From Paenarthrobacter aurescens (GTDB lineage Bacteria > Actinomycetota > Actinomycetes > Actinomycetales > Micrococcaceae), in contig NZ_JAOEFX010000012.1 in NCBI RefSeq assembly GCF_025421775.1, forward strand, positions 1 to 64,000: 64,000 nucleotides of DNA, written 5' to 3'. The notes beneath the pieces were generated by a model. The model was given only the letters and a program-made list of their open reading frames with translations, had not been told where the DNA came from and did no database searches. The position numbers were made by a program, and so were the translations under genes. Positions 49,955 through 58,888 of this stretch are shown piece after piece. Positions within the stretch are counted from its first letter, which is position 1, and each line of letters begins with the position of its first letter.

Positions 49955-51328
49955 TCAGCTCACGGGCTGGCGGGGTTTACCGAGGTCCTCAAGCGGGACG
50001 TTGTAGGTCTCCCGGGCCGTCATGATCGCGATTGCCGAGGCCGCCAGGCAGAGGATGGTGAAGCCGGCTACCGGCATCCAACCATTCGGCCCGGGCTGTG
50101 CCAGGAGCGTTGCAATGGCTGGTGCGAATCCGGCGAGGATCAGCCCGATCTGGCTGCCGATCGCCATACCGGAGTAGCGGACAGCTGCGGGGAACATCTC
50201 CGGGAAGAAGACCGTCCACACGCCGTTCCAGCATGAGTAGAAGACGGTCATGTTGAGGAATCCGAAGAGGAAAATCAATGCGATGTTCTGCTCGCTGATG
50301 GCCCAGAAGTAGCCGATGGTGGTTAATGCGCAGCCCAGCGCTCCCACCAAAAGCACCTTCTTCCGGCCAATGCGGTCCGAGATCATGGCAGAGATGGGGA
50401 TAGTCACCATGGAGAGGCCGATGGTCACGGCGTTGACGGTGAGCATGAGCGTGCGGTCGATGCCCACGGCGGGGCCCGTGGCGTAAGCCAGGGCGTACAC
50501 CGTGAACGTGGTCTGCATAACGGAGAAAAGCATCACCACACCCACGCGCAGGACGTCGCGCCACTGGGTCTTCAGAACTGCGACGGCGGGGATGGACTTG
50601 GGTTTGTTGTGTTCCACGATCTCTTCGAAGACGGGAGGTTCGTCCAGGCGGGTCCGGATCCAGTAGGCCACTGCCAACACCACCACCGACAACCAGAACG
50701 GTATCCGCCAGCCCCAGCTGAGGAGCTGGTCCTCCGGAAGGGCCGCCAGCGGGATGAAGACGATCGTGGAGAGCACCATCCCGGAGGCGTAGCCGGTCAT
50801 CACGAAACTCGTGAAGAACGCGCGTTTGCCTTCCGGGGAGTGCTCCATGGTGAGCGTTGATGCGCCTGCTGCTTCAGCGCCGGCGGAGAATCCCTGGGCC
50901 AGCCGGCCGACCAGCAACAACGCTGTTGCCCAGTAACCGATCTGACCGTAGGTGGGCAGGAATCCGATGCCGATCGAGGCGACGCCCATGATGACCAGCG
51001 TGACCATCAGCGCCTGCTTCCGGCCGATCTTATCGCCGTAGTGGCTCATCACCAGGCCACCCAACGGCCGGGCGAGATAGCCGACACCAAAGGTGGCCAT
51101 GGCTCCAAGCAGTGCCACCACGGGATCGCCGCCGGGGAAGAAAATCTTGGGGAAGATCAGGGCAGCGGCAGTGCCGTAGATGAAGAAGTCGTAGTACTCC
51201 AGGGTGGATCCAAGGAAGGAGGCGAGCGCCGCCTTTTTGGGCATTTTGACGTGTTCAACCGGCTCTGTTCCAAGCGGCGAGGCCGCATTGTTGACGTCCG
51301 AGGGCGAGTGCTGCTGCACGTGTCCCAT
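49955..51328 (-). CDS. MHS-family major facilitator transporter
   Basis: A 457-aa MFS protein with 12 predicted helices. FLGSTLEYYDFFIYGTAAALIF and the loop LGGLVMSHYGDKIGRKQAL are signatures of the metabolite:H+ symporter group (ShiA, KgtP, ProP). Substrates in this group are organic acids, shikimate, aromatic acids or betaines. It is divergent from nothing and sits upstream of the Gfo/Idh operon on the same strand, with the IclR gene next. It probably imports the compound degraded by the flavoprotein, fusion and Gfo/Idh enzymes. Confidence 0.87.
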   Translation of the reverse strand: MGHVQQHSPSDVNNAASPLGTEPVEHVKMPKKAALASFLGSTLEYYDFFIYGTAAALIFPKIFFPGGDPVVALLGAMATFGVGYLARPLGGLVMSHYGDKIGRKQALMVTLVIMGVASIGIGFLPTYGQIGYWATALLLVGRLAQGFSAGAEAAGASTLTMEHSPEGKRAFFTSFVMTGYASGMVLSTIVFIPLAALPEDQLLSWGWRIPFWLSVVVLAVAYWIRTRLDEPPVFEEIVEHNKPKSIPAVAVLKTQWRDVLRVGVVMLFSVMQTTFTVYALAYATGPAVGIDRTLMLTVNAVTIGLSMVTIPISAMISDRIGRKKVLLVGALGCALTTIGYFWAISEQNIALIFLFGFLNMTVFYSCWNGVWTVFFPEMFPAAVRYSGMAIGSQIGLILAGFAPAIATLLAQPGPNGWMPVAGFTILCLAASAIAIMTARETYNVPLEDLGKPRQPVS

Positions 51329-51604
51329 ACTGTCTCCTCATTGAGTGCCGCGGGAAGTGGCACCGCCATGGTGCCTTGCCCGGCAAAGTATTAGATGAGG
51401 CTCGGATCGCCGGCTGCCGTTTTGTTGTGCAGCCCATCCGGTGGCCGCTGATAACGGCTCCTGAATGTGTGCTCCAGATCACAGGCGATTGTTCCTCTGG
51501 GATCGACTGTAGGACTCCGGTCACATAGCGTGGGGAAACTTCCCGTTGAACGGGACGGGAGTGCGAAGGGCTGGAGCGTGCTGTCGGCTGGAGCGTGCTG
51601 CGGG

Positions 51605-52411
51605 CTAGGAAGAACCGGCGTGGGCCAGCCAGGGACGGGAGCCATAAGGCCGACGCTCGGCGCCCATGGTCCGGGACAGGCCGCGGCCTGCGGCCACCAG
51701 TACGGGCAGGATCAGCCCGGCGTCTTCGTCAACGGAAGGCACGACGACGGATATCGCACCTATGACTGCCTGGCCTTGGCCAAACACCGGCACGGAATAG
51801 GCTGTGTTCTCCTCCACCAGGACACCGACCAAACGGGCATAACCACGCTCCCGGATGAGGGCAAGCTGGCTCCTGACGCGGACGGGATCGGTCTCCGTGG
51901 CAGGCGTGGTTTTCTCCAGCTTTCCGGCCAGGAAGCGGTCCTGAACCCAGCCGGGCATGTGCGCCATCATGGCCATACCGGATGACGTGGTGTGGATGTC
52001 CAGGCGGCCTGCCACCTGAGCCAGGTTCATGACCGTTCCATGCCGGTCAAGGCGTTCGAGGTAGAGCACACTGTTGGTCTCCACATCTGGAATGGAGAGG
52101 GCCACGTGTTCCCTGACAGCGGCGTGGACACCTTCCAGGAACGGCAGTCCGCGGCGCCGGAATTCTTCCAGGGGGTTGCTGCGGGAGGCCAACTCCCACA
52201 TCTTCATGCCAACGCCGAACTCTCCCACTGCATTACGTTCCAAGAGTCCGCTGGCTGCCAAATCCATGGCCAGGCGGTGCACCGTACTGCGGGACATACC
52301 GGTGATCCGGACCATGTCCTTCAAGGGAAGCCAGGGCTGCCCTTTGGAGAAGGCATCCATGATTTTCACGACGCGTTCAATCACGGACTCCCCCGACGCC
52401 GAGTTTGCCAT
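51605..52411 (-). CDS. IclR-family transcriptional regulator
   Basis: A 268-aa IclR protein. The N-terminal winged helix (VIERVVKIMDAFSKGQPWLPLKDMVRITGMSRSTVHRLA) is followed by a GAF-like effector domain (REHVALSIPDVETNSVLYLERL, HTTSSGMAMMAHMP, RERGYARLVGVLVEENT). It differs from the IclR protein at 18.1 kb. It is first of the minus-strand genes leading to the MHS transporter, and divergent from a LysR gene across an 83-bp gap. It likely controls the transporter and the enzymes of this region. Confidence 0.83.
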   Translation of the reverse strand: MANSASGESVIERVVKIMDAFSKGQPWLPLKDMVRITGMSRSTVHRLAMDLAASGLLERNAVGEFGVGMKMWELASRSNPLEEFRRRGLPFLEGVHAAVREHVALSIPDVETNSVLYLERLDRHGTVMNLAQVAGRLDIHTTSSGMAMMAHMPGWVQDRFLAGKLEKTTPATETDPVRVRSQLALIRERGYARLVGVLVEENTAYSVPVFGQGQAVIGAISVVVPSVDEDAGLILPVLVAAGRGLSRTMGAERRPYGSRPWLAHAGSS

Positions 52412-52494
52412 GATGCCTCCTTATTGATCCCCGTCCACCGGGACGTCAAACCCAATATAGCCTTGCACTGGACTCGTAAAACCTGGGAGGCAAC

Positions 52495-53391
52495 GTGGAA
52501 CTGCGGCAGATTGAGGCGTTCCTGGCTGTGGCTGAGGAGTTGCACTTTGGCCGGGCAGCAGAGCGGCTCCGAATGGCGCAGTCCCCACTAAGCCAGACCA
52601 TCAAGAAGCTTGAAAAGAGTCTGGGTGCACAGCTCTTTGAGCGAAACACCAGATCGGTAACCCTTACCGCGGCAGGCCATTCCCTGGTGCCACACGCACG
52701 CAGAATCCTTGACGAAGTGGACCTCGCGCAGAGGGCAGTGAGCGCCGGCACCGGGACCGTCTATGGCAAGCTTGCCATCGGTTTCTCGGGAGCCCTGAAC
52801 CACGCCACCCTTCCGCCGCTGACGCGCGCACTGCGCCAGCGCTACCCCCAACTCGACGTGACACTGCACGGTGGCCTTCTGACCCAGGAGGCCCTGCAGC
52901 AATTGGGCAACGGCGTTTTGGACCTGGCATTCATCGGCCTTCCCATCGACGCACCCACCCTGGCCACCCGCCGCATTGCCACTGAGCGCCTGGGAGTAAC
53001 CCTGCCGGCAGACCACCCGCTCGCCGGGCAGGCATCGGTGGAGATGGCCGAGCTCGCAGGCGACCCGTTCATCACCATGCCCGCCGCGCAGGGGTCCACC
53101 CTCCGGGAGGTCACCTTTGCGGCCTGTGCTGCGGCAGGGTTCCGTCCCAGAATCAGCCAGGAAGTCTCCGATCCCTACACGGCGCTTTCCCTCGTAGCCG
53201 GAGGTGTGGGAATCAGCCTCATGCCCGAATCCATTGAGGGAATCATGCCTGCCGGTATCGTCTTCCTGCCTCTTGACGGCGACGACGTCCTGCTGTTTTC
53301 CGGGCTTGCGTGGAACCCCGGCGCAACGTCCCCAGCTGTCCGGTCCGCACTCCAGCTGGCTGAAGAAGTGCTGCCCACCCCCGCAGACTAA
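52495..53391 (+). CDS. LysR-family transcriptional regulator
   Basis: A 298-aa LTTR. The helix-turn-helix reads LRQIEAFLAVAEELHFGRAAERLRMAQSPLSQTIKKLEKSLG; the effector domain has two alpha/beta lobes (KLAIGFSGAL, LDLAFIGLPI, AGGVGISLMPESI). GTG start at 52495 with GGGAGG 5 nt upstream. It is upstream of the YciI-alcohol dehydrogenase-flavoprotein genes in the same direction, with a 23-bp palindrome directly after its stop, so it may activate that operon. Confidence 0.87.
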   Translation: MELRQIEAFLAVAEELHFGRAAERLRMAQSPLSQTIKKLEKSLGAQLFERNTRSVTLTAAGHSLVPHARRILDEVDLAQRAVSAGTGTVYGKLAIGFSGALNHATLPPLTRALRQRYPQLDVTLHGGLLTQEALQQLGNGVLDLAFIGLPIDAPTLATRRIATERLGVTLPADHPLAGQASVEMAELAGDPFITMPAAQGSTLREVTFAACAAAGFRPRISQEVSDPYTALSLVAGGVGISLMPESIEGIMPAGIVFLPLDGDDVLLFSGLAWNPGATSPAVRSALQLAEEVLPTPAD

Positions 53392-53393
53392 CC

Positions 53394-53416
53394 ACTATGT
53401 GAATTTCGCACATAGT
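53394..53416. promoter_or_regulatory. 23-bp perfect palindrome ACTATGTG-N7-CACATAGT
   Basis: It lies 2 bases after the LysR stop and about 85 bp before the YciI start. It contains a T-N11-A core expected of LysR-type sites. AT-rich arms without a T-run argue against a terminator. Confidence 0.5.
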
Positions 53417-53502
53417 TATAGACCAACTAAGTATTGGACAAGACGTAATAGCGTGCCCAGCATTGAGGAAAGCCCCACCTACTCAATGAAGAGGACAACC
53501 TC

Positions 53503-53835
53503 ATGGCCACTTTCGCTGTCACCTACGCCTATTCCGATTCAACCTCCGCCGGCCGTGACGTGGTCCGGCCTGTTCACGTGGAGTTCCTCAAATCCCAATT
53601 CGAGGACGGCCGGCTCTTGAAAAGCGGCCCCTTCGGTCCTGAGGAAGCACCCGGCGCCCTGCTGATCATCGCCGGTGACTCCAAGGCCGACGTCGAATCC
53701 CTCATGGATCAGGACCCGTTCCACAAGGCCGGTCTCATCGAGGAACGGACGGTACGCCAATGGAACATCTTCTTCGGCGCTGACACCACGGTGCCTGCCG
53801 AACAACCCGCTGTGCAGCCCGCCGCGCAGAACTGA
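53503..53835 (+). CDS. YciI-family protein
   Basis: A 110-aa ferredoxin-like-fold protein. It has the family His in RPVHVEFLKSQFEDGRLLKSGPF (H..D pair) and DPFHKAGLIEERTVRQW. YciI proteins are small lactone- or muconolactone-isomerase-like enzymes or dehydrochlorinases. In catabolic operons they often act on ring or lactone intermediates. A Pro/Ala/Gln-rich tail is added. First gene of a three-gene operon; ATG preceded by GAGGA. Function here is inferred only. Confidence 0.82.
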   Translation: MATFAVTYAYSDSTSAGRDVVRPVHVEFLKSQFEDGRLLKSGPFGPEEAPGALLIIAGDSKADVESLMDQDPFHKAGLIEERTVRQWNIFFGADTTVPAEQPAVQPAAQN

Positions 53836-53844
53836 GGTCCCCGA

Positions 53845-54894
53845 ATGCTCTCCGCCGTCACCGTCTCAAAACAAACCATCGAATTTCGGGAGTCCCCTGA
53901 GCCCGCCCTCGAGCCGGGCCACGCTTTGGTCCGGGTCCACAACGTCACACTGTGCGGCACCGACCTCCATATCTGGGAGGACGACTACCCCACAAAGCTG
54001 CCCCTGATCCAAGGCCACGAGTTCTCCGGAATCGTGGAGGCCCTTGCGCCGGAAGGTACCTACGGTTTCGCCATTGGCGACCGCGTGGCCGTCAATCCCA
54101 TCATCTACTGCGGCAAGTGCCGCCCATGCCTGACAGGCCGGTATAACGTCTGCCAAAACGTGGGCTGCCTGGGTTGCTACTCGGACGGCGCTCTCGCCGA
54201 ACTGGTCAGCGTTCCCGTCGACAAGCTCTGCCCGGTGCCGGACGGACTTCCGCTGGACATCGCAGCCATGGGAGAACCCGCATCCATCGCCATGCAGGCC
54301 GTCAATCGCGGCAGGCCCGAAGCCGACGAAACCGCGCTGGTCTTGGGAAGCGGGCCCATCGGACTGCTGGCCACGCTGTATCTGACCGAGCTCGGAGTGA
54401 AGGTGGTTTGTGCCGACACTGAGCAGCACCGCCTGGAGCTCGCCGTGGAATTCGGCGCCATGGACACCCTGCTGGTAACGCCCGGGAGCGAGTTCCCGGA
54501 TGACCACCAGGCTTGCCGGCTGGAGACGATGACCGACGGCTACGGGCCCCAGTTGGTCATCGAGGCCACAGGTGTCCCTTCGTCTTTGGAGAACGCCATC
54601 CGGCTTGTTGCGAGCGCCGGGAGGATCGTCCAAGTGGGCATCTCATCCCGCCAGGCCAACGTCTCCATGAAGGACATCCCCTATAAGGAGCTGGACATCA
54701 TGGGAAGCCGGATGAGCCTGAATCTCATCCCGGACGGCCTTGCCCTGCTGGCCCGGCACCCCGAACAGGCCCAGGCCCTCATGACCCACCGCTTCGCCTT
54801 CGCGGATTTGCAACAGGCCTACCACCTGATGCAGGGACGCACCGAGAAAATCGGCAAGATCCTCATCGGGATGCCGGCAGGAAACGTCGCATGA
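53845..54894 (+). CDS. Zinc-dependent alcohol/polyol dehydrogenase (MDR family)
   Basis: A 349-aa medium-chain dehydrogenase. Catalytic zinc ligands are Cys37 (TLCGTDLH) and His58-Glu59 (GHEFSG); the structural zinc Cys set is 89, 92, 95 and 103 (CGKCRPCLTGRYNVC). The NAD Rossmann motif VLGSGPIGLLATLYL follows. It resembles sorbitol/threonine-type dehydrogenases. Starts 9 bp after the YciI stop and overlaps the flavoprotein start by 4 bp. It probably oxidises a hydroxyl group of the same unknown substrate. Confidence 0.86.
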   Translation: MLSAVTVSKQTIEFRESPEPALEPGHALVRVHNVTLCGTDLHIWEDDYPTKLPLIQGHEFSGIVEALAPEGTYGFAIGDRVAVNPIIYCGKCRPCLTGRYNVCQNVGCLGCYSDGALAELVSVPVDKLCPVPDGLPLDIAAMGEPASIAMQAVNRGRPEADETALVLGSGPIGLLATLYLTELGVKVVCADTEQHRLELAVEFGAMDTLLVTPGSEFPDDHQACRLETMTDGYGPQLVIEATGVPSSLENAIRLVASAGRIVQVGISSRQANVSMKDIPYKELDIMGSRMSLNLIPDGLALLARHPEQAQALMTHRFAFADLQQAYHLMQGRTEKIGKILIGMPAGNVA

Positions 54895-56519
54895 GCACCC
54901 CAATCCTCACTGCAGCCAGCCAGCTCAACGCAAGCTACGACGTCGTGGTCATGGGCAGCGGCGCGGCCGGTCTGGTGGCTGCTGTCCGCGCGGCCGATGC
55001 CGGACTTAGCGTCCTGGTCGCCGAAAAGGCCGCCCTGCTCGGCGGTACGACTGCCGCTGGTGGCGGCGTGATGTGGGCACCGAACAATCACCTCGCCAAG
55101 GCCGCCGGGTACCAGGACAGCCATGCCGACGGCGTCGCTTACCTTTCGGAGGCAGCCGGTCACGTGATGACGGCTGAGGAGATCGAATGGTATGTCGCCA
55201 CTGCGCCGCGGGCCGTGGAGTTCCTCAACCAGAACACCAAAGTATCCATGGTCCCCATCGCCCGCCCGGACTACCACATGGAGTGGAAGGGATCTGCGAA
55301 TGGCGGCCGGGGGCTGGACAACAACGCGTTCGATCCCCAGGAATACCCGGGGCTGTCGGAGCTGATCCGGCCCTCGTCCTATTTCCCGTTGCTCACCATG
55401 ACCGAGCGCGATGAACTCAATGGCCGTGCTGCTGATCCGTCACTTTTGGAGCACCGCGCGTCCACTGGGATCCGGACCATGGGCGGGGCACTCGTGGGGA
55501 GCCTTCTTGCGAGCGCTTTGGACCGTGGCGTGCACATCGTCGTGGCCAGTCCTGTGGAGGACTTGTCGCGAACAGGGACCGGCTGGCAGGTGACCCTCGG
55601 CGCTACCGGGGCGGACGCGCCCGTGGCCGCGACCGCCGTCGTGCTGGCGTCTGGAGGGTTCGAGTGGAACCCTCGGCTCCGCAGCGCGTTCCTGCCGTAT
55701 CCGGTGACGCCTATCAGCGCACCTTCCAATGAGGGCGACGGCCTGGAGCTTGGGCTGAAGGCCGGAGCGGCTGTGGAGGACATGTCCGCCGTGTGGGGCG
55801 TTCCGGTCATATCGACGGCGGCTCACCGGTACGACGGACAACGGTCAGGCCGCATGGGTAACGTGGAAATGACGCTTCCGGGATCCATCACCGTGAACAG
55901 CGACGGGAAACGTTTCGTCAACGAAGCCCTCAACTATCACGACGCCAGCCGGGTTTTCGCGTCCATCAACCCGCATACGGGCAGGCAGCAGAACAACCCG
56001 GCATGGCTGGTGTTCGACTCGACTTACCAGGCCAAGTACCCGGTGGCCGGGTCGTCGCCAGGCCAGCCCGCTGAGTGGATGGTGTCTGCGCCGGGCTTGG
56101 AGTTGTTGGCCTTGGAATTGGGCATCAATCAGGCCGGGCTCGCCGCCACTGTTGCGCGGTTTAACGCCGACGCCGCTTTGGGCGTGGACACGGAGTTCGG
56201 CCGCGGTGCCACTCCCCAGGATCGTTTCCTGGGCGATGCCGGGAACACTCCCAACCCTTGCTTGGCGCCCCTGCTCAAGGCTCCGTTCTACGCCGTTCCC
56301 ATCCGTGCAGGGGTCCTGGGTACGTCGGGCGGGTTGGCCACAGACTTCAACGGGCGAGTGTTGGACCATCGGCAGCAGCCCATCGCAGGACTCTATGCAG
56401 CAGGCAACGTCTCAGCCGGGGTCTTCCGGAACAACTACCCCGGCGGCGGGGCGACACTCGGGTCAGCGATCACGCGGGCCTTCGCGGTGGGGGAGGATCT
56501 CGCGGCCCGGCTGAAGTAG
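54891..56519 (+). CDS. FAD-dependent dehydrogenase, paralogue of 43873-45636
   Basis: A 542-aa flavoprotein of the 3-ketosteroid-dehydrogenase/fumarate reductase family. The FAD motif GSGAAGLVAAV starts at 22. GGTTAAGGGVMWAPNNHLA, VVLASGGFEWNP and AAGNVSAGVFRNNYPGGGATLG are near-equivalents of the segments in the other copy. Overlaps the alcohol dehydrogenase by 4 bp. Two such enzymes in one region, each coupled to sugar- or alcohol-type oxidoreductases, suggest successive desaturations or alternative substrates in one pathway. Confidence 0.83.
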   Translation: MSTPILTAASQLNASYDVVVMGSGAAGLVAAVRAADAGLSVLVAEKAALLGGTTAAGGGVMWAPNNHLAKAAGYQDSHADGVAYLSEAAGHVMTAEEIEWYVATAPRAVEFLNQNTKVSMVPIARPDYHMEWKGSANGGRGLDNNAFDPQEYPGLSELIRPSSYFPLLTMTERDELNGRAADPSLLEHRASTGIRTMGGALVGSLLASALDRGVHIVVASPVEDLSRTGTGWQVTLGATGADAPVAATAVVLASGGFEWNPRLRSAFLPYPVTPISAPSNEGDGLELGLKAGAAVEDMSAVWGVPVISTAAHRYDGQRSGRMGNVEMTLPGSITVNSDGKRFVNEALNYHDASRVFASINPHTGRQQNNPAWLVFDSTYQAKYPVAGSSPGQPAEWMVSAPGLELLALELGINQAGLAATVARFNADAALGVDTEFGRGATPQDRFLGDAGNTPNPCLAPLLKAPFYAVPIRAGVLGTSGGLATDFNGRVLDHRQQPIAGLYAAGNVSAGVFRNNYPGGGATLGSAITRAFAVGEDLAARLK

Positions 56520-56526
56520 ATCCCAC

Positions 56527-56587
56527 GTTGCGAGGCCCGCTCTGCACCCAATACCAACGCCAAGCCCCGCAAAGCAGGCCTCACAAC
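56527..56587. terminator. Convergent-gap palindrome, family B copy 3
   Basis: GTTGCGAGGCCCGCTCTGC (56527-56545) is imperfectly inverted at 56569-56587 (GCAAAGCAGGCCTCACAAC), in a 74-bp gap between convergent genes. Confidence 0.7.
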
Positions 56588-56593
56588 ACACAA

Positions 56594-57325
56594 CTAGCGG
56601 GCGTAGCGCTCCGTGAAGTTCCGGAGCACGCGCATGGGCTCTGTCACGGACGACTGGCGCGCCGTTTCGATGAGTTCATCGGCGGTGTGCGGGGGAAAGT
56701 ATCCGGAGTTCTTGTAGATGTTGATGCGGGTGATGAGACCGTCGGCGTCGAGTTCGGGGTGGAACTGCGTGGCGTAGAGGTTGTTCTTGATCCGGAACAT
56801 ATGGACCGGGCAGGCTGCTGAACCGGCGAGCAACACGGCGTGTTCGGGCAGTTCGCTGCAGGCTTCCTTGTGTCCGACGAAAGCGTCGAACGTGTGCGGG
56901 ACGCCCCGAAGCATGGGGTCGCGCTCCCCCTCCGCGGTCAGTTTGATCTCAGTAGGCCCAACCGGTTCACCAAAGCGGCGGTCGATCACAGCGCCCTGAT
57001 GCACACCCAAGGTCCCCACGCCGTAGCAGGCACCCAGGAACGGGAAGTCCTGGGCCACTATCCGGTCCAGCAACGACGAGAGCTCCGCCTCAACCCTTAT
57101 CTGGGCTGCACTCTTCTCCTCCACAGGATCGCTGGAGGTGTAGGGGCTGCCACCAACTATCACGCCAGAGTAGTCAGACAGATCCAGGGGCGGCAGCGGA
57201 GTGGATTCCAGCCGCACACGGACCAGTGCTTCCGGCTTGAGCCCGCAGTACCGGAGGTAGGCCTGGTACTCGTCGTCGGCTGCGGCATCTTCGGCGCGGG
57301 TGGCCAGCAATAGGAAGGGCTTCAC
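56594..57325 (-). CDS. Class I glutamine amidotransferase-like protein
   Basis: A 243-aa GATase1 domain protein. YSGVIVGGSPYTSSD, FLGACYGVGTLG (nucleophile Cys) and ATQFHPELD (His-Glu of the triad) are intact. It is of the stand-alone GMP-synthase-like glutamine amidotransferase type (GuaA_1-like), some of which hydrolyse gamma-glutamyl amides. No synthase partner is adjacent. GTG 57325 gives the natural beta-strand start VKPFLLLATR; its ribosome site is weak, and an in-frame ATG at 57418 would add 31 unconserved residues. Confidence 0.8.
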   Translation of the reverse strand: MKPFLLLATRAEDAAADDEYQAYLRYCGLKPEALVRVRLESTPLPPLDLSDYSGVIVGGSPYTSSDPVEEKSAAQIRVEAELSSLLDRIVAQDFPFLGACYGVGTLGVHQGAVIDRRFGEPVGPTEIKLTAEGERDPMLRGVPHTFDAFVGHKEACSELPEHAVLLAGSAACPVHMFRIKNNLYATQFHPELDADGLITRINIYKNSGYFPPHTADELIETARQSSVTEPMRVLRNFTERYAR

Positions 57326-57476
57326 ATGCCCAGTCTGCGCGAGGAATGGCTGGGCCACAAAGTGTGTTGGCAGCAAAGGGGTGTCTGACAGAGACTCCCT
57401 CAAACCGGCGTGGGTCAATAGCCTGATAAAGATCCCCCGTTACGCACCCCTATGACTCATCCCTGAGGAGCAGTCT

Positions 57477-58718
57477 TTGAAGCAGGACCCTTTGGCCGTC
57501 GGTACGCAAGCGCCCGAGGCGTCAGTTGCTGAAACACAACAACCTCAGAAGATCCCCTGGGGTGGCCTCTTGGTGCTCGCCGCCGCTGGCTTCACTGCCG
57601 TGACCACGGAGCTGCTGCCCTCAGGTTTGCTCCCCCAAATCAGCCGGGATCTCGGAGTAGATGAGTCAGCCGTTGGTTCGCTGACTGCGGTGTACGCGGC
57701 AATCATCGTTTTTACTGCCCTGCCGTTGTCCCGGTTCCTGGCCGGAAGAGTGCCCCGGAAGACCCTGCTCATTGCTACCGTTCTGGCGTTTGCCCTCAGC
57801 AATGTCCTGCTCGCTCTGAGCCCCACCTTGGGTTGGGCGATTGGAGCCAGGCTCTTGGGCGGCATCGCCCACGGCATGTTGTGGTCCAGCATGGCCCCGT
57901 ACGTGGCGCGCATCGTCCCGGCGCACTCTGTGGGCAAGGCCATGGCCGTAGTATTCAGCGGCAACAGCATCGCACTCGCCGTGGGGGCTCCGATCGGTAC
58001 GTTGATGGGGTCGCTGATGACGTGGCGGGCTTCATTCATGGTGCTCGCCGGCGTTGGCGCGCTTCTGGCGGTGTTGGCTTTCTGGCTCCTTCCTGGCGCC
58101 CATGATCAAGCCAGCCAAAAAACCCCGTCGCTGCGTGCAGCCATGAAGTTGCCGGGTGTCATCGCTGTGGCCATCGCGTGGCCGCTCTTGCTGCTGGCTC
58201 ACTTCACGCTGTTTACCTACGTTGCTCCGTTCCTCCTTGCCTCCGGGTTGCCCGAATCCGCGACGAGCCTTTCCCTGTCCGTGGTGGGAGTCGCCAGCTT
58301 GGTGGGCATCTGGATCGCCGGCATGACGGCTGACTCGCGCCCGCGCGCCTCGGTGATTGCCGCCGTCGGACTCTTGACGCTCGCGTTCGCCCTTCTGCCG
58401 GCGCTGGGCGGCACATGGGTGGGCGCGTTTGGCCTGATGACTTTGTGGGGCATCGCGTTCGGCGCAGTGGGTATCTACAACCAAGCGGCGATCCTCCGTG
58501 CGGGCGGCGAGCACAAGGACGCTGCCAACGGCCTCACAGTGGTGACTATCCAGCTGGGTATCGCCGTCGGGGCTGTGTACGGGGCCTTTGCCCTCACGGC
58601 TGTTGGTGCCCAACTGGTACCGCTGGCCGCAGCGATCCCCACTGCGATCGCGCTGGTGATCATCATCTCCAGCCGCCGCGGCGGCTACCCCGCGGGGCCA
58701 AGGGAGAAGCGCCGTTAA
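57477..58718 (+). CDS. MFS efflux transporter (AraJ/sugar-efflux type)
   Basis: A 413-aa, 12-helix MFS protein. GFTAVTTELLPSGLLPQISRDLG, the loop RFLAGRVPRKTLL, ARLLGGIAHGMLWSSMAPYVARI and GAPIGTLMG (antiporter motif C-like) place it in the DHA1 drug/sugar efflux group. TTG start at 57477 with GAGGAG 6 nt upstream; no ATG is usable nearby, so the TTG is well supported. Divergent from the amidotransferase. Confidence 0.85.
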   Translation: MKQDPLAVGTQAPEASVAETQQPQKIPWGGLLVLAAAGFTAVTTELLPSGLLPQISRDLGVDESAVGSLTAVYAAIIVFTALPLSRFLAGRVPRKTLLIATVLAFALSNVLLALSPTLGWAIGARLLGGIAHGMLWSSMAPYVARIVPAHSVGKAMAVVFSGNSIALAVGAPIGTLMGSLMTWRASFMVLAGVGALLAVLAFWLLPGAHDQASQKTPSLRAAMKLPGVIAVAIAWPLLLLAHFTLFTYVAPFLLASGLPESATSLSLSVVGVASLVGIWIAGMTADSRPRASVIAAVGLLTLAFALLPALGGTWVGAFGLMTLWGIAFGAVGIYNQAAILRAGGEHKDAANGLTVVTIQLGIAVGAVYGAFALTAVGAQLVPLAAAIPTAIALVIIISSRRGGYPAGPREKRR

Positions 58719-58767
58719 CATTCCCGAAACACGCCAGTGACGTGATCTTCACGAGCCGGGGATTTCT

Positions 58768-58783
58768 GTAACTTACCTGCAAC
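58768..58783 (+). promoter_or_regulatory. GlnR box upstream of amt
   Basis: GTAAC-TTACCT-GCAAC matches the actinobacterial GlnR consensus GTnAC-N6-GnAAC. It lies 106-121 bp before the amt GTG. A further GAAAC at 58801-58805 may be a weaker half-site. Confidence 0.6.
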
Positions 58784-58888
58784 TTAGCTCTTCTGAGCCT
58801 GAAACATAGCTCACCGAATATTGATCGGGGGGTTGGTGTGGGCCGTGTAACAACGGCCCCGTTTCGGACAAGCTTGAAGGGAACGCAG

